Shown here: positions 46,621 to 56,261 of the stretch, in pieces | How the letters are laid out: every line of letters begins with the position of its first letter | Position numbering within the stretch: the first letter of the stretch is position 1 | Origin: Marinobacter sp. ANT_B65 | GTDB lineage: Bacteria > Pseudomonadota > Gammaproteobacteria > Pseudomonadales > Oleiphilaceae | NCBI RefSeq assembly: GCF_002407605.1 | Contig: NZ_NXGV01000001.1 | Coordinates: 554,894-618,893, forward strand | Direction: 5' to 3' | DNA: 64,000 nucleotides | Program-made: the position numbers and the translations under genes | The notes under the pieces: generated by a model | Database searches by the model: none | Seen by the model: only the letters and a program-made list of their open reading frames with translations | Told to the model about the DNA's origin: nothing

Positions 46621-48773
46621 AACCGTTCCCAGACTGTAACCTCAGACAAGGTGTGCTGATGCTTGTGCCGGGTTTCCCGAATTACGAAGGGAACCTTTCT
46701 GGGCTCTCCTGTTAACCGGAAGTGCCCGGAGAGGTGGTCCCGCAAGCCATCCAGAGTTGTATAGTTTTCCCCGTCTTTTTTGAAGCCGCCAATCCACTCC
46801 TCTTTTGGCGTATGTTCTTCCAGCCAGGTGTAAGGCGAAGCAATAATCAGCAGGCCTCCATCATTAATGCGTTCATGTATGTTGTCGAGGAAGCGCCTTG
46901 GCCGGTACAGCCTGTCGATCAGGTTGGCCGCAAGAACCAGGTCGTAACCGGTGAATGTGGGCTTGAGATTGCAGGCGTCGCCCTGATGAAACGAAACTCT
47001 GTCTGCGTAGGTGTCGAGACCCAGGCTTTTGAGCGATCGGGTATGGTAGCTGACGAGATCGCCTTCTTCCGTGAGTGAGTATCGAACGGAGCCCCGGTTT
47101 GCCATTTCGACACCAAGGTTTATGAAGTTGGCTGAAAAATCGATACCTTCCACCACGTCGAACTGGCGCGCCAGCTCGAAGCTGGATCGGCCACAGGCAC
47201 ATCCCAGATCCAATGCCTTATGTGAGGTCCTTCCTCGCATGGCATCCAGTGCCAGGTCTGCAAGAGCTTTTGAAAAATTCTCAACGCCGAACGAAGAATC
47301 ACCAAAGTGGAACTCTGCGTATTCGGCGAGAAGCTTGTTGCTTTCATAATAAGCATTGGGTTCGACCGCCTCTGTATCTGAGGTGATATACCGGAACCCT
47401 GCGTGCTGGAAAAAATGGCGTCTGAACGCGTAGCGAGCGGACAGGCGGGCTTCGTTGCCGCATGAAATCCATGAGCCGCCTTTGATCAGGTTGTGCTGGC
47501 CATCAAAGGTAGGCGCGGTGAAATCGTCGTAAAGCGGATGAACCCTGAAGTTGTCGAACGGGTAGATTGGCGTCTCTGTCCATTGCCAAACGTTGCCCAC
47601 AACATCAAACCAATCGCCATGCCTGTAATATGTTACCGGGCAGGAAGATGCTCCGTGGTCCAGATGCAGGTTGGCGTTGGCAGGAGAGGGGCCAACCTCT
47701 TGTACGCCTGCTTCTGAGCACAACCGATACCATTCATCTTCTGTGGGCATACGAACGGGTTGCCCTGTCTGCTCGCCCTTCCACTCACAAAAGGCTTTCG
47801 CTTCGTGGTAGTTCACTTCTGCAGGCCAGTCCCAGGGCATGGGTACTTCTTCAGTCATAAGACGCAGGTGCCAGCCATTATGCCAGCGCCAGAATGTGGG
47901 GTGTTTTGCTCCTGCGAAATCGCGCCATGAGCGCCCTTCATTGCTCCAGTACCTGTCCTGCCTGTAGCCCTCAGCCTCAACAAATGACAGGAATTCCTGG
48001 TTGCTTACCAGGTACTTGCTGGCCTTGAACTTTTCTACTTCGGCCTGGTGTTCGCCGTATTCGTTATCCCAGCCATAATAAGCATCGCTGTAAGCCTTGC
48101 CGATGCGAACTGTACCAGCCGGAACGCTGATCAGGCTGTTGGCTGGCGCCTCCCCTGTTTGTGGGCATGGGCGCCAGTCAGGGTGCGAACGGACTCTGGC
48201 AAGATCTTGCTGCCGGATCAGAACCGAGGAGGTTTCAAGATGAATGCGTTCGTGTTCCATGCCCATGATCAGCGGCCACCAAGGGCTCTCCCAGTTAATG
48301 GGCATCTCCAGAGGCAGGGTCTCGATCAGTTCAAGCACTATTGCCCGCACCCTGGCACGATAGTCCATTACCTGGGGCACACCGGGCCATTCGTAATGGT
48401 CATCGTTCAGATCGTCCCAGCTCATTTCGTCCACACCTATGGCGAAAATTGATTCCATATGTGGATCAACGCGTTCGCGCAGAAGTTTTGCCAGTACGAG
48501 TTTGTTAATGAAAAATGTTGCGGTATGGCCCAGGTAGAATATAAGCGGGTGTCGCAGTGGTATGGGCTTTTGATAGAACCCATCGTCATCAACCAGGCAG
48601 CTGAACAGGTGAGTGTATGTGTCAAAGGTGTTCAGGAAATACTGAGCTATTTCCTGGCGTTTTTCGCCCGGATTACCAGTGTCCAGCCTGGGCATTCTGT
48701 ACAGCACAGGTGCATTTGGCCGCGTTTCGGGTGTTTTTTCAGGGGGTTCGGTGCCCTGGATTGGTGAGGTCAT
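46611..48773 (-). CDS. ovoA: 5-histidylcysteine sulfoxide synthase/ovothiol methyltransferase OvoA
   Basis: 720 residues, the usual size of OvoA. N-terminal DinB-like region (about 30-205) with iron-ligand His in LGHTATFF and the HxxxHxE block MEHERIHLETS; a formylglycine-generating-enzyme-like domain (about 215-470, GGSWISCGNEARLSARYAFR); and a C-terminal SAM methyltransferase (about 500-715, LDLGCACGRSSFE). It joins cysteine to histidine C5 as a sulfoxide and later methylates the thiohistidine, making ovothiol, an antioxidant. The lyase that should act between these steps is not in this window. Confidence 0.93.
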   Translation of the reverse strand: MTSPIQGTEPPEKTPETRPNAPVLYRMPRLDTGNPGEKRQEIAQYFLNTFDTYTHLFSCLVDDDGFYQKPIPLRHPLIFYLGHTATFFINKLVLAKLLRERVDPHMESIFAIGVDEMSWDDLNDDHYEWPGVPQVMDYRARVRAIVLELIETLPLEMPINWESPWWPLIMGMEHERIHLETSSVLIRQQDLARVRSHPDWRPCPQTGEAPANSLISVPAGTVRIGKAYSDAYYGWDNEYGEHQAEVEKFKASKYLVSNQEFLSFVEAEGYRQDRYWSNEGRSWRDFAGAKHPTFWRWHNGWHLRLMTEEVPMPWDWPAEVNYHEAKAFCEWKGEQTGQPVRMPTEDEWYRLCSEAGVQEVGPSPANANLHLDHGASSCPVTYYRHGDWFDVVGNVWQWTETPIYPFDNFRVHPLYDDFTAPTFDGQHNLIKGGSWISCGNEARLSARYAFRRHFFQHAGFRYITSDTEAVEPNAYYESNKLLAEYAEFHFGDSSFGVENFSKALADLALDAMRGRTSHKALDLGCACGRSSFELARQFDVVEGIDFSANFINLGVEMANRGSVRYSLTEEGDLVSYHTRSLKSLGLDTYADRVSFHQGDACNLKPTFTGYDLVLAANLIDRLYRPRRFLDNIHERINDGGLLIIASPYTWLEEHTPKEEWIGGFKKDGENYTTLDGLRDHLSGHFRLTGEPRKVPFVIRETRHKHQHTLSEVTVWERLPR

Positions 48774-49023
48774 GGTCGAACGCGTTCCTTTTCCTGTGTT
48801 AGATCAGCTTTTAATACGGTTCTACACCCTGTAGTGGTTCAGCGCTGGGTGTTATTTTACGTGTATGCCAATACTCTGGCCATCACGCAAGCTGAATGCC
48901 GGGTGCTCCGTCTGACTGTTTGCAGCACTGTGTATCAAAGCATAGCCTATCGTTGTTCCTTCCTGATTCAAATCATTTGATTGGAATGGAGTTGTTTACC
49001 AAAACTACCAAAGGATTGTTGTG

Positions 49024-50493
49024 ATGCCTTCAGCTACAACCGATTTTCGTCCGTGGCCGTCGCTTATTGCTATTGCCATCGGGGTTGCTATCTGGTTAAT
49101 CCCCACGCCTGAGGGCGTGTCTGCTCAAGGCTGGCTGATGCTGGCTATATTCGTTGCGACGATTGCCGCCATCATTGGCAAGGCGATGCCGATTGGCGCT
49201 ATTTCGATAGTGGCGATTACAGTGGTAGCCGCCAGTGGTGTTACCAGTGATAACCCAAGCACGGCAATTCGTGATGCCCTGGGTAGTTTCAGCAACTCTC
49301 TGATCTGGCTTATAGCTATAGCTATCATGATTTCCCGGGGGCTGATCAAGACCGGGCTTGGAGAACGGATTGGCTATTACTTTATTGCCATGTTTGGCAA
49401 GCGAACGATTGGAATCGGTTATGGTCTGGCCCTTTCGGAGCTGGTTATAGCGCCGGTTACGCCCAGCAATACAGCTCGTGGGGGAGCCATTATTCACCCG
49501 ATCATGCTGTCCATTGCAAAGAGTTTTGGTTGCACGCCGGACGATGGCAATACTAATAAGATCGGCAAGTACCTTGCCTTGGTTAATTACCATGCCAATC
49601 CTATTACCTCTGCGATGTTCATTACCGCCACTGCGCCCAATCCGCTAACAGTCAAATTAATTGCTGATGCGACCGGAGCTGCAATCAGTCTTAGCTGGAC
49701 GACCTGGGCCCTTGCGATGCTCTTGCCCGGCCTCGTTGCTATCGCGTTAATGCCATTGGTGATTTACTTAATGTACCCACCGGAGATCAAATCGACTCCG
49801 GATGCGGTGAACTTCGCTCGTGATCGCCTTGAACAGTTGGGAAAACTGACGCGGGACGAAGGCATTATGCTCGGTGTATTTGTTGTTTTGCTATTGTTAT
49901 GGGCGGATGTGCCGGCATGGATTTTCGGCGCGTCGTTCAAACTGAATGCAACCACGACTGCTTTTGTGGGCTTGTCGATCCTGTTGGTTACGGGTGTATT
50001 GAACTGGAAGGATGTGCTGTCCGAAAAAAGTGCCTGGGATACGCTCGTCTGGTTCGGCGCACTGGTGATGATGGCCTCTCAGCTTAACGAGTTGGGCGTT
50101 ATTGAATGGTTCTCCGGCGCTATCCAGAGCGGCATCGTCAGTACGGGGCTGGCGTGGCCTGCCTCCACTGCACTCCTGATTCTGGTGTTTCTGTATTCCC
50201 ATTATTTCTTTGCCAGTACCACCGCCCATATTACCGCGATGATGGGAGCCTTTCTGGTGGTTGGCCTCAGCCTGGGTGCTCCGCCCATGGCCTTCGTGCT
50301 GATGATGGCTGCCACCTCATCCATTATGATGACTTTAACCCATTACGCCACTGGCACATCGCCAGTTATTTTCGGCTCCGGCTATGTCGGGTTGAGTGAG
50401 TGGTGGAAAGCCGGATTTGTAATGAGTCTGGTCAATCTGACCATTTGGGTGGTAGTTGGTGGTCTCTGGTGGAAGTTGCTGGGTTACTGGTAA
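49024..50493 (+). CDS. SLC13/DASS-family dicarboxylate or anion transporter
   Basis: 489 residues with about 12-14 membrane helices. DASS features are present: SELVIAPVTPSNTARGGAI and NYHANPITSAMFITATAPNP (the SNT-type sodium and substrate motifs), and HYFFASTTAHITAM in the second repeat. It resembles DiT1/CitT (2-oxoglutarate/malate, citrate) carriers. ATG 49024 has AAGGA eight bases upstream; a GTG directly before it is less well placed. Its 3' end overlaps the convergent GIDE-LemA gene by 62 bp. Confidence 0.9.
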   Translation: MPSATTDFRPWPSLIAIAIGVAIWLIPTPEGVSAQGWLMLAIFVATIAAIIGKAMPIGAISIVAITVVAASGVTSDNPSTAIRDALGSFSNSLIWLIAIAIMISRGLIKTGLGERIGYYFIAMFGKRTIGIGYGLALSELVIAPVTPSNTARGGAIIHPIMLSIAKSFGCTPDDGNTNKIGKYLALVNYHANPITSAMFITATAPNPLTVKLIADATGAAISLSWTTWALAMLLPGLVAIALMPLVIYLMYPPEIKSTPDAVNFARDRLEQLGKLTRDEGIMLGVFVVLLLLWADVPAWIFGASFKLNATTTAFVGLSILLVTGVLNWKDVLSEKSAWDTLVWFGALVMMASQLNELGVIEWFSGAIQSGIVSTGLAWPASTALLILVFLYSHYFFASTTAHITAMMGAFLVVGLSLGAPPMAFVLMMAATSSIMMTLTHYATGTSPVIFGSGYVGLSEWWKAGFVMSLVNLTIWVVVGGLWWKLLGYW

Positions 50494-52678
50494 ATTGCCG
50501 GAACCGGAACAGCTTTGCCAGAATCAGGTCCGGAAAGGACTGAATGCGTGTGTTGTAGATCATTACGCTCTCGGTATGGCTGCTCCTTAGCAGCGCCAGG
50601 TAGTTCTCTGTCTCGCTCATGATGTCCATGAATTTGCTGATCACGGTGTTGTTTTTCAGGTCCGGGTAGCCCTCTATCCGGGCCAGTAGCGTTGTGGTTA
50701 CCTGTTTTTCAGCACTCAGCAGTTTGTCCACCTGCTCCACAGAATTCATTTCTGCAGGGTTGGCGCTACGCAGACGGGCAATGGCCTGAAGCAGCGCCGT
50801 CTCATGAGCCAGTGACGTCTTCACCACCTTCTCAAGGTTGGGCCAAAGATCATGGCGTTGCTGGAGTATGGTGTCGATGTTGGCGCTGGCCCTGTCGACA
50901 CGGTTTTTCAGGAAAACTATATCGTTGTAGTGCAGAACGCCGAGGTACGCACAGAGTACCAATGGCACGGCGAGAGCAGAAAGCAGGAGGTTGTCCGGGC
51001 TGAAACTGCCGTCAGCTGCCAGCAAAACAGTGGCGGAAAAAAGGAACAGGCCGAGGCTCAAGGCTGTGCCGGTCAACCCTCCCGAACCTTGTGAAAGTAC
51101 GATGTCTTCTTCTTTTTTTGTAGTGATCAGGAAGGGCGAATCACCATCCTTCTGCAGGGCCAGGCGGTCGGGTTGCCTGCGGTCGAGCCCCGCAAACCCA
51201 AGGCAATAAACATTGACCAGTGTGTCCAGTAATCTGACGGTATAGCGTTTGTCGTCGCGGATTTCTGAGTGGCGTTTGGGATAGGCTATGCTGGCGCCTT
51301 CCGGATAGACCAGTACCCGGCCTTCGTTATCTTCCAGCCAGAAGGGCACTCGTTCTTTCTGGTGTTCTGTGATGTGCCACTTTGCGTCTTTCCCGGAGCC
51401 GCGCTTCTCTTCAATGGTGTAATCATAAGCCACGCATTTCTCGTTGCGAAGCGGGTCATGAACCGGCGGGTATGTCTCATCCACGTCTACCATCGCCTTC
51501 AGTTCGGCAAGTCCAAAGCTCAGGCCTCTGGTGCTTGAGGTAGGTACAGCTTCAATCAAACGCTTCAGTTTGACAGCGCGTATCGCGACCAGAATGAGTA
51601 TGATGGCCAGTACCGCACTTACCGCCGAAAGTCCCCGGCTCGTCCACGTATGCTGAAACCTGACTCCCGGCTGACTTTCAACGATTTGTCTCGCCTCTTC
51701 TGCAGTACTGGCATCCAGTTCCGGCATTGGCAGGCGCTTTTCCACAAGGGTCCGGTATTTCCACCTGTCAAGCCACCCGCTGGTGCTTTTCTGGATTAGT
51801 TGCCGCAAGGCACTGAGGTCTGCAAGTACAAAAGGGGTGATCTCGTCCTTATCCGTATCGGCGTTGAGATGTTGATAGCGGGATTCGTAAAGTGTGGCGA
51901 TTCCCTGCCATTCCTGGTTCAGTTTGGATACGCCCAGAACAGAGAGTGTCCCCGAGACGGCCAGGCTCATCAACCACACGTACACCCAAAAGCGGTGTAT
52001 TTTTACGGCGATCAGCAATAGTGCCACGCCGAGAGCCAGCAAGCCTGTGGCAACAGAGATCCGGATGGCAGCGCTGAACAGCCGGCCCCCTCCGTCAATA
52101 TCCAGAGTGAAGCCTGAAACCAGCGCTGGCAGGCTGAAGGCCTCCAGGCCGGCAAACACCATTTTCCCGATTTCGTGATCATAGCGCCCGATCACCCGCA
52201 CGTTCTCACCGGGCCTCAGGGCCCATTCCGAGTAGATCTTGTCGCCGCTTCGCGAACTGTAAGTGCGTTCGAGGTTCCATTCAATATCTGCCAGCTCATG
52301 GCCCGGTGCGATGGTTGCCCTGCCACTGGAATCTCTTATCAGAAAATCCACGCCACGCTGCCCGGAATCGAGTGTTCGTGTGCGTAAGTCGCCGTCGGAA
52401 TCCCTGTATTCTTCTTCAAGCTTGTATCTGTAGTAAACGGCTTCGGAGCCGGAGTAGGGTGTGGTCAGAATGCCCAGGGATTTGCCGGTTTCACCGGCGA
52501 TGACATATGGACCGTTTGTCAGCGCGGCAATGGGTGTTGTTGGCATGCGCTCCATCTGGCGCGCCTGGCTAAGCTCATCAAGCCCGGTTTGCATGAGGTG
52601 ATACGAACCAGCCAGACAGGCCAGCCCCAGCAGCGCTATAATGATTTGTTTAACACCTAGTCCCATAAAGGCTTTCAT
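50432..52678 (-). CDS. GIDE-LemA fusion membrane protein
   Basis: 748 residues. N-terminal membrane helix, then two stretches that resemble the bacterial GIDE/MULAN-type domain (about 55-185 and 390-525; AVYYRYKLEEEY and CVAYDYTIEEKRGSG), each framed by membrane helices, and a C-terminal LemA domain (about 575-735; NRVDRASANIDTILQQRHDLWPNLEKVVK). In other bacteria LemA and GIDE-type proteins are separate neighbours; here they are joined. The role is probably envelope-related; the function is not known. Start: ATG 52678 shares CATG with the divergent gene; ATG 52666 is an alternative. Confidence 0.85.
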   Translation of the reverse strand: MKAFMGLGVKQIIIALLGLACLAGSYHLMQTGLDELSQARQMERMPTTPIAALTNGPYVIAGETGKSLGILTTPYSGSEAVYYRYKLEEEYRDSDGDLRTRTLDSGQRGVDFLIRDSSGRATIAPGHELADIEWNLERTYSSRSGDKIYSEWALRPGENVRVIGRYDHEIGKMVFAGLEAFSLPALVSGFTLDIDGGGRLFSAAIRISVATGLLALGVALLLIAVKIHRFWVYVWLMSLAVSGTLSVLGVSKLNQEWQGIATLYESRYQHLNADTDKDEITPFVLADLSALRQLIQKSTSGWLDRWKYRTLVEKRLPMPELDASTAEEARQIVESQPGVRFQHTWTSRGLSAVSAVLAIILILVAIRAVKLKRLIEAVPTSSTRGLSFGLAELKAMVDVDETYPPVHDPLRNEKCVAYDYTIEEKRGSGKDAKWHITEHQKERVPFWLEDNEGRVLVYPEGASIAYPKRHSEIRDDKRYTVRLLDTLVNVYCLGFAGLDRRQPDRLALQKDGDSPFLITTKKEEDIVLSQGSGGLTGTALSLGLFLFSATVLLAADGSFSPDNLLLSALAVPLVLCAYLGVLHYNDIVFLKNRVDRASANIDTILQQRHDLWPNLEKVVKTSLAHETALLQAIARLRSANPAEMNSVEQVDKLLSAEKQVTTTLLARIEGYPDLKNNTVISKFMDIMSETENYLALLRSSHTESVMIYNTRIQSFPDLILAKLFRFRQFTSNPATSTRDHQLPPKWSD

Positions 52679-53045
52679 GAAATTCCCGATTGTTACTGTT
52701 GCTCTGGTATCAGCAGCATTGGTGTTTGTTCTCTGGGATCAGTCCCGTGAACAGCCGCAAGTGGTTGGTGCTGAAAGGTTCACCAACCTGGAGTCCAGCC
52801 CCGCTGGTCTTGGTATGGCGGCGGATTGGATTATTACTCAGGTGCCTTCTCTTTGCGAGAAAGCTACAGGCCAGGGAGAAGGCTCTGAAGCCTATGCTAC
52901 ATGTGTCAGTGGGGCTGAGGCGCGCACATCCACTTGCCGGCGGGGGGTGTACGACCGCTTTCCGGATACAGTGTCTTCGGACGCAGTTTTCCGGGACCTT
53001 TCGATCACGTTGATTAACTGCCTGGTGCCTGACGCTCTGGGCTAA
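52677..53045 (+). CDS. Small exported or membrane-anchored protein with four cysteines
   Basis: 122 residues. N-terminal hydrophobic segment (FPIVTVALVSAALVFVLW) as a signal anchor, then a polar region with Cys in LCEKATG, ATCVSG, TCRRG and NCLVP, which could form two disulfides. No family recognised. ATG 52677 has AAAGG five bases upstream; the frame is open 12 codons further but those overlap the opposite gene more. Divergent from, and overlapping, the GIDE-LemA start. Confidence 0.65.
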   Translation: MKFPIVTVALVSAALVFVLWDQSREQPQVVGAERFTNLESSPAGLGMAADWIITQVPSLCEKATGQGEGSEAYATCVSGAEARTSTCRRGVYDRFPDTVSSDAVFRDLSITLINCLVPDALG

Positions 53046-53084
53046 TCCCTGCGTACCTGGGAATACTGCACACTCGAGGTGCTT

Positions 53085-53690
53085 ATGAGTAACGACTTTT
53101 TTGCCCACAAGGCTCAGGCATACGAGCAGAGCCCCGATCGCGTCGATAATGTAAGTAACATAGCCAACAGGATCCTTGAAAAAAACAGTCTGGATCCGTC
53201 CATGCATTTGCTGGATTTTGGCTCCGGGACGGGATTGCTTCTGGAACGAATTGCACATCATGTAAGCAAGATCACCGCGGTGGATATTTCGCCCGCCATG
53301 AACCGGCAGCTTGCGGAGAAACAAGACAGGCTGGCTTGTGAACTGGAGGTTCGGGAGCTGGATCTGGAAAAGCAGACGATGGAGGATCGTTTTGACGGTG
53401 TTATATCCTCAATGACCATGCATCATGTGCGCGACGTAGAAGCCATGTTCCGGCGCTTCCATGAGCTGGTGAAACCAGGTGGATTTATTGCCATATCCGA
53501 TCTGGATAAGGAAGACGGCTCTTTCCATACCGAAGACACAGGGGTATTCCATTGCGGATTTGACCGGAGCGGGATTGCCTCCGCTGCACAGCGCGCCGGC
53601 TTTGATAATGTAGAGGTGGTGTCTGCCAGTGTGATCAAGAGGGAAACGGGAAACTACCCGGTGTTTTTGCTGATCGCCTCAAGGTGCTAG
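53085..53690 (+). CDS. Class I SAM-dependent methyltransferase
   Basis: 201 residues. Motif I LLDFGSGTGLLLERIA (residues about 43-58), the acidic residue after beta2 in TAVDISPAM, and the post-motif VKPGGFIAISDLD are typical of Methyltransf_11/UbiE-like enzymes. Substrate unknown. ATG 53085 has GAGG just upstream; a GTG at 53079 is less likely. It is followed by SEC-C and DUF3010 genes on the same strand. Confidence 0.9.
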   Translation: MSNDFFAHKAQAYEQSPDRVDNVSNIANRILEKNSLDPSMHLLDFGSGTGLLLERIAHHVSKITAVDISPAMNRQLAEKQDRLACELEVRELDLEKQTMEDRFDGVISSMTMHHVRDVEAMFRRFHELVKPGGFIAISDLDKEDGSFHTEDTGVFHCGFDRSGIASAAQRAGFDNVEVVSASVIKRETGNYPVFLLIASRC

Positions 53691-53742
53691 CCAGTGGTAT
53701 TCTAGGCGTTCCTTTCCTTCTCCCCTATCTCTGGATCCCAGT

Positions 53743-54087
53743 ATGTCAGACAAGTTCTTTTTCAAGGGCCGGCAGGATGCGCGCCAGCATCACACGGCCT
53801 ATGGCGGCTTTCAGACTAACGCCAGCCAGAAAAGTGGTAGCAGAAAATTCCCGTTGAAGCTTGTGGTTACCAGTGAGGCCCGCAAACAGCAGGTTGAAGC
53901 TTTGGTAGCAGAAGCCCGGTTGTACGCAGACATCACGCTCGATACTAACGAGGGCGCTGTTGAATCTGTTGCTGAGCTTACGGCCATTCTGAAGAAGGGT
54001 GGCACAATCACACAGGCAAAGCTGCCGTCCAGGAACGATCCCTGCAGTTGCGGTAGCGGTCTTAAATTCAAGAAGTGTTGTGCCTAG
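53743..54087 (+). CDS. SEC-C metal-binding motif protein (PBPRA1643-like)
   Basis: 114 residues. The C-terminus holds a SEC-C zinc motif, RNDPCSCGSGLKFKKCCA (CxC...CC). The N-terminal part, DKFFFKGRQDARQHHTAYGGF, matches the small PBPRA1643-type family. Zinc binding is likely; the function is unknown. The DUF3010 gene follows after 10 bp. Confidence 0.85.
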   Translation: MSDKFFFKGRQDARQHHTAYGGFQTNASQKSGSRKFPLKLVVTSEARKQQVEALVAEARLYADITLDTNEGAVESVAELTAILKKGGTITQAKLPSRNDPCSCGSGLKFKKCCA

Positions 54088-54097
54088 AGGCTTGGCT

Positions 54098-54529
54098 ATG
54101 CTTATTTGTGGTGTTGAACTGAGCGGCAGTGATGCCGTGGTGTGTTTACTGAGCATGGATATGGGGCAGTTTACCTTGCCGGAGACAAGGGTTCGCAAAA
54201 TTACGCTGAAGAAAAATCACACGCGCGAAGATTTGCTGCAGTTTCAGGCCTCTTTCACAGAGTTTCTGGCCGAACAGGGTGTTAAAAAAGTTGCGATCAA
54301 AGAACGCATGCCTAAAGGCAAGTTTGCTGGCGGTGCGATCAGCTTCAAGATGGAAGCCGCTATCCAGCTAATACCGGCGGCAGATGTTGAGGTTGTTCTG
54401 TTATCACCGGCAACCATCAAATCGACGCTGGCCTCCAGTCCTATGCCTGTTCCATTTTCTGAGACTGGCCTGAAGGTGTTTCAGGAAACCGCGTTTGTCG
54501 CAGCATATGTTGGTCATCTGGCAAAATAG
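54098..54529 (+). CDS. DUF3010 family protein
   Basis: 143 residues, soluble, begins MLICGVELSGSDAVVCLL, which fits the DUF3010 family (RNase H-like fold suggested by the DUF's typical secondary structure; inference). AGAGG lies eight bases before ATG 54098. The frame extends upstream into the SEC-C gene but that part is a shadow. Function unknown. Confidence 0.8.
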   Translation: MLICGVELSGSDAVVCLLSMDMGQFTLPETRVRKITLKKNHTREDLLQFQASFTEFLAEQGVKKVAIKERMPKGKFAGGAISFKMEAAIQLIPAADVEVVLLSPATIKSTLASSPMPVPFSETGLKVFQETAFVAAYVGHLAK

Positions 54530-54562
54530 CAGTTGCTGCTCGCCGCCAGATGACCTGAGCGT

Positions 54563-55006
54563 TTACTGTGCAGTTGTCACATACTTCAGAATTTCAACAA
54601 CCTGCTCGGGAGTCTGCGCCCACGCCATGGCGGATGCGTCTACTTCCTTCAGCGGGTGGATAATGTCATCGTTGTGCAAAGTGATATAAGGCGTGCCCAT
54701 AGCCGCACAGAAGCCGGCATCAAACGCAGCGTTCCACTGTTTGTACTTATCGCCAAAGCGGATAATTGCCAGATCACACTGCTCCAGCAGTGTCTTGGTT
54801 CGAATACCGTTAACTTTGGATGACTGGTGATCCCGCCAGAATGCTGTTTCCGGTTTGCCCAGCATGTCACCTGCGGCATCGCTGGATTCGTGATCGGTGA
54901 CGGGCGATGTGAATTCTACAGGCAGCCAGGCGTCTTTCGCCCCGGCCTGAATCTGCTCACGCCAGTCGGTATGGATTTCGCCAGAGAGGTAAACAGTCCA
55001 GATCAT
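54563..55006 (-). CDS. YtoQ family protein
   Basis: 147 residues, nucleoside 2-deoxyribosyltransferase-like fold, beginning MIWTVYLSGEIHTDWREQI, with FTSPVTDHESSD, NGIRTKTLLEQCDLAIIRFG and YKQWNAAFDAGFCAAMG. These match the YtoQ family. Enzymatic activity has not been established to my knowledge. AGGA lies seven or eight bases before the ATG. Convergent with DUF3010. Confidence 0.88.
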   Translation of the reverse strand: MIWTVYLSGEIHTDWREQIQAGAKDAWLPVEFTSPVTDHESSDAAGDMLGKPETAFWRDHQSSKVNGIRTKTLLEQCDLAIIRFGDKYKQWNAAFDAGFCAAMGTPYITLHNDDIIHPLKEVDASAMAWAQTPEQVVEILKYVTTAQ

Positions 55007-55283
55007 GGAGTTTTCCTGAATTAGATGGATGGGACAGATTTGAGCTTTGGAACCCTATCACAGCTCGCTGGTTTACAGAATCGCGGCACGTTGAACGTTT
55101 TCATCAACAGCCATGATTGCCAGTTCTGCCAGTGTTTCCGGTTGCCCTTTTTTTCGAATATCTGCTTTAGCTCAAGTCACGGCTATTATATCTGCGAAAG
55201 CGCAGGGGTAAGCTTGTATTTCCGTCATTTGCGCCGATTATATATAACCATGGAACAATCTTTGACCAGATGCGAGGAGTTCA

Positions 55284-56246
55284 ATGGATTTCAAAGACTA
55301 TTACGCCGTGCTCGGTGTGAGTGAGTCTGCCTCCCCCGAGGAGATCAAAAAATCCTACAGAAAGCTGGCCCGGAAATATCACCCGGATGTCAGCAAAGAG
55401 GATGATGCCGGCGAGAAGTTCAAGGAGCTTGGTGAGGCCTACGAAGTACTGAAAGACCCGGAAAAACGCACTGAATACGACCAGTTGCGCAAGTACGGTC
55501 CTCAGGCTGATGGTTCTTTCCAGCCGCCGCCAGGCTGGCAGAGCGAATCCGGATTTGGTGGCGGAGGCTACACAGATGCGGATTCCCGCCAGTTCAGTGA
55601 TTTTTTTGAACAGATGTTTGGCGGTGGCCAGGCGGGTGGTCGCCATGCTGGCAGTGGTTTCCGGCAGAATGTGCGCATGCGTGGTGAAGATGTTCTCGCC
55701 CGGTTGCCATTGTTTCTTGAAGAAGTATTTAATGGATGCGAGAAGCAGGTTTCCTTTGCTGTGCATGAGGCCGACGATCAGGGCCGGATAGTTGCGCGTC
55801 AGAAAACCCTGAAAGTGAAAATTCCTGCTGGCATGCGCGAAGGGCAGCATCTGCGTCTGAAAGGCCAGGGCTCTCCCGGTATTGGTGGTGGTGAACCTGG
55901 TGATTTGCTGATTGAAGTCGAATTGGCGCCTCATCCTATGTTCAGTGTTGAAGGCAGAGATGTTGTTTTGACCGTTCCGGTAACCCCTTGGGAAGCTGCG
56001 CTGGGTGCGACAATCATGGTGCCGACTGTGGGATCAAAAGTGAATGTGAAGGTGCCAAAGGGAACCTCTTCCGGTCGCAAGCTTAGGCTCAAGGGCAAGG
56101 GGCTTCCGGGAAAACACCCGGGTGATCAGATAGTCGTTCTCCAGATCGCCATACCTGAGCAGCATTCCGCAGAGGCAGAAAAACTCTACGAACAGCTCGC
56201 AGAAGCCGAGAAGAAGTTCGATCCACGCAGCAAACTCCATCTGTGA
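55284..56246 (+). CDS. cbpA: Curved-DNA-binding DnaJ-like co-chaperone
   Basis: 320 residues. N-terminal J domain with HPD (KYHPDVSK, residues 31-38), a Gly/Phe-rich linker (about 70-130) and two C-terminal substrate-binding beta domains (about 135-300) without a zinc-finger region, which is the CbpA layout. It stimulates DnaK and binds DNA. GAGGAG stands five bases before the ATG. It precedes cbpM, its known antagonist, with 15 bp between genes. The 277-bp upstream gap is open for a promoter; no clear heat-shock box was seen. Confidence 0.95.
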   Translation: MDFKDYYAVLGVSESASPEEIKKSYRKLARKYHPDVSKEDDAGEKFKELGEAYEVLKDPEKRTEYDQLRKYGPQADGSFQPPPGWQSESGFGGGGYTDADSRQFSDFFEQMFGGGQAGGRHAGSGFRQNVRMRGEDVLARLPLFLEEVFNGCEKQVSFAVHEADDQGRIVARQKTLKVKIPAGMREGQHLRLKGQGSPGIGGGEPGDLLIEVELAPHPMFSVEGRDVVLTVPVTPWEAALGATIMVPTVGSKVNVKVPKGTSSGRKLRLKGKGLPGKHPGDQIVVLQIAIPEQHSAEAEKLYEQLAEAEKKFDPRSKLHL

Positions 56247-56261
56247 AGCGGAGAGTAAGGG

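Noticed and set aside
55190..55283. Heat-shock (sigma-32) promoter for cbpA
   Set aside because: CTTGTAT and AT-rich sequence are present, but the CCCCATNT-like -10 is missing and spacing does not fit.
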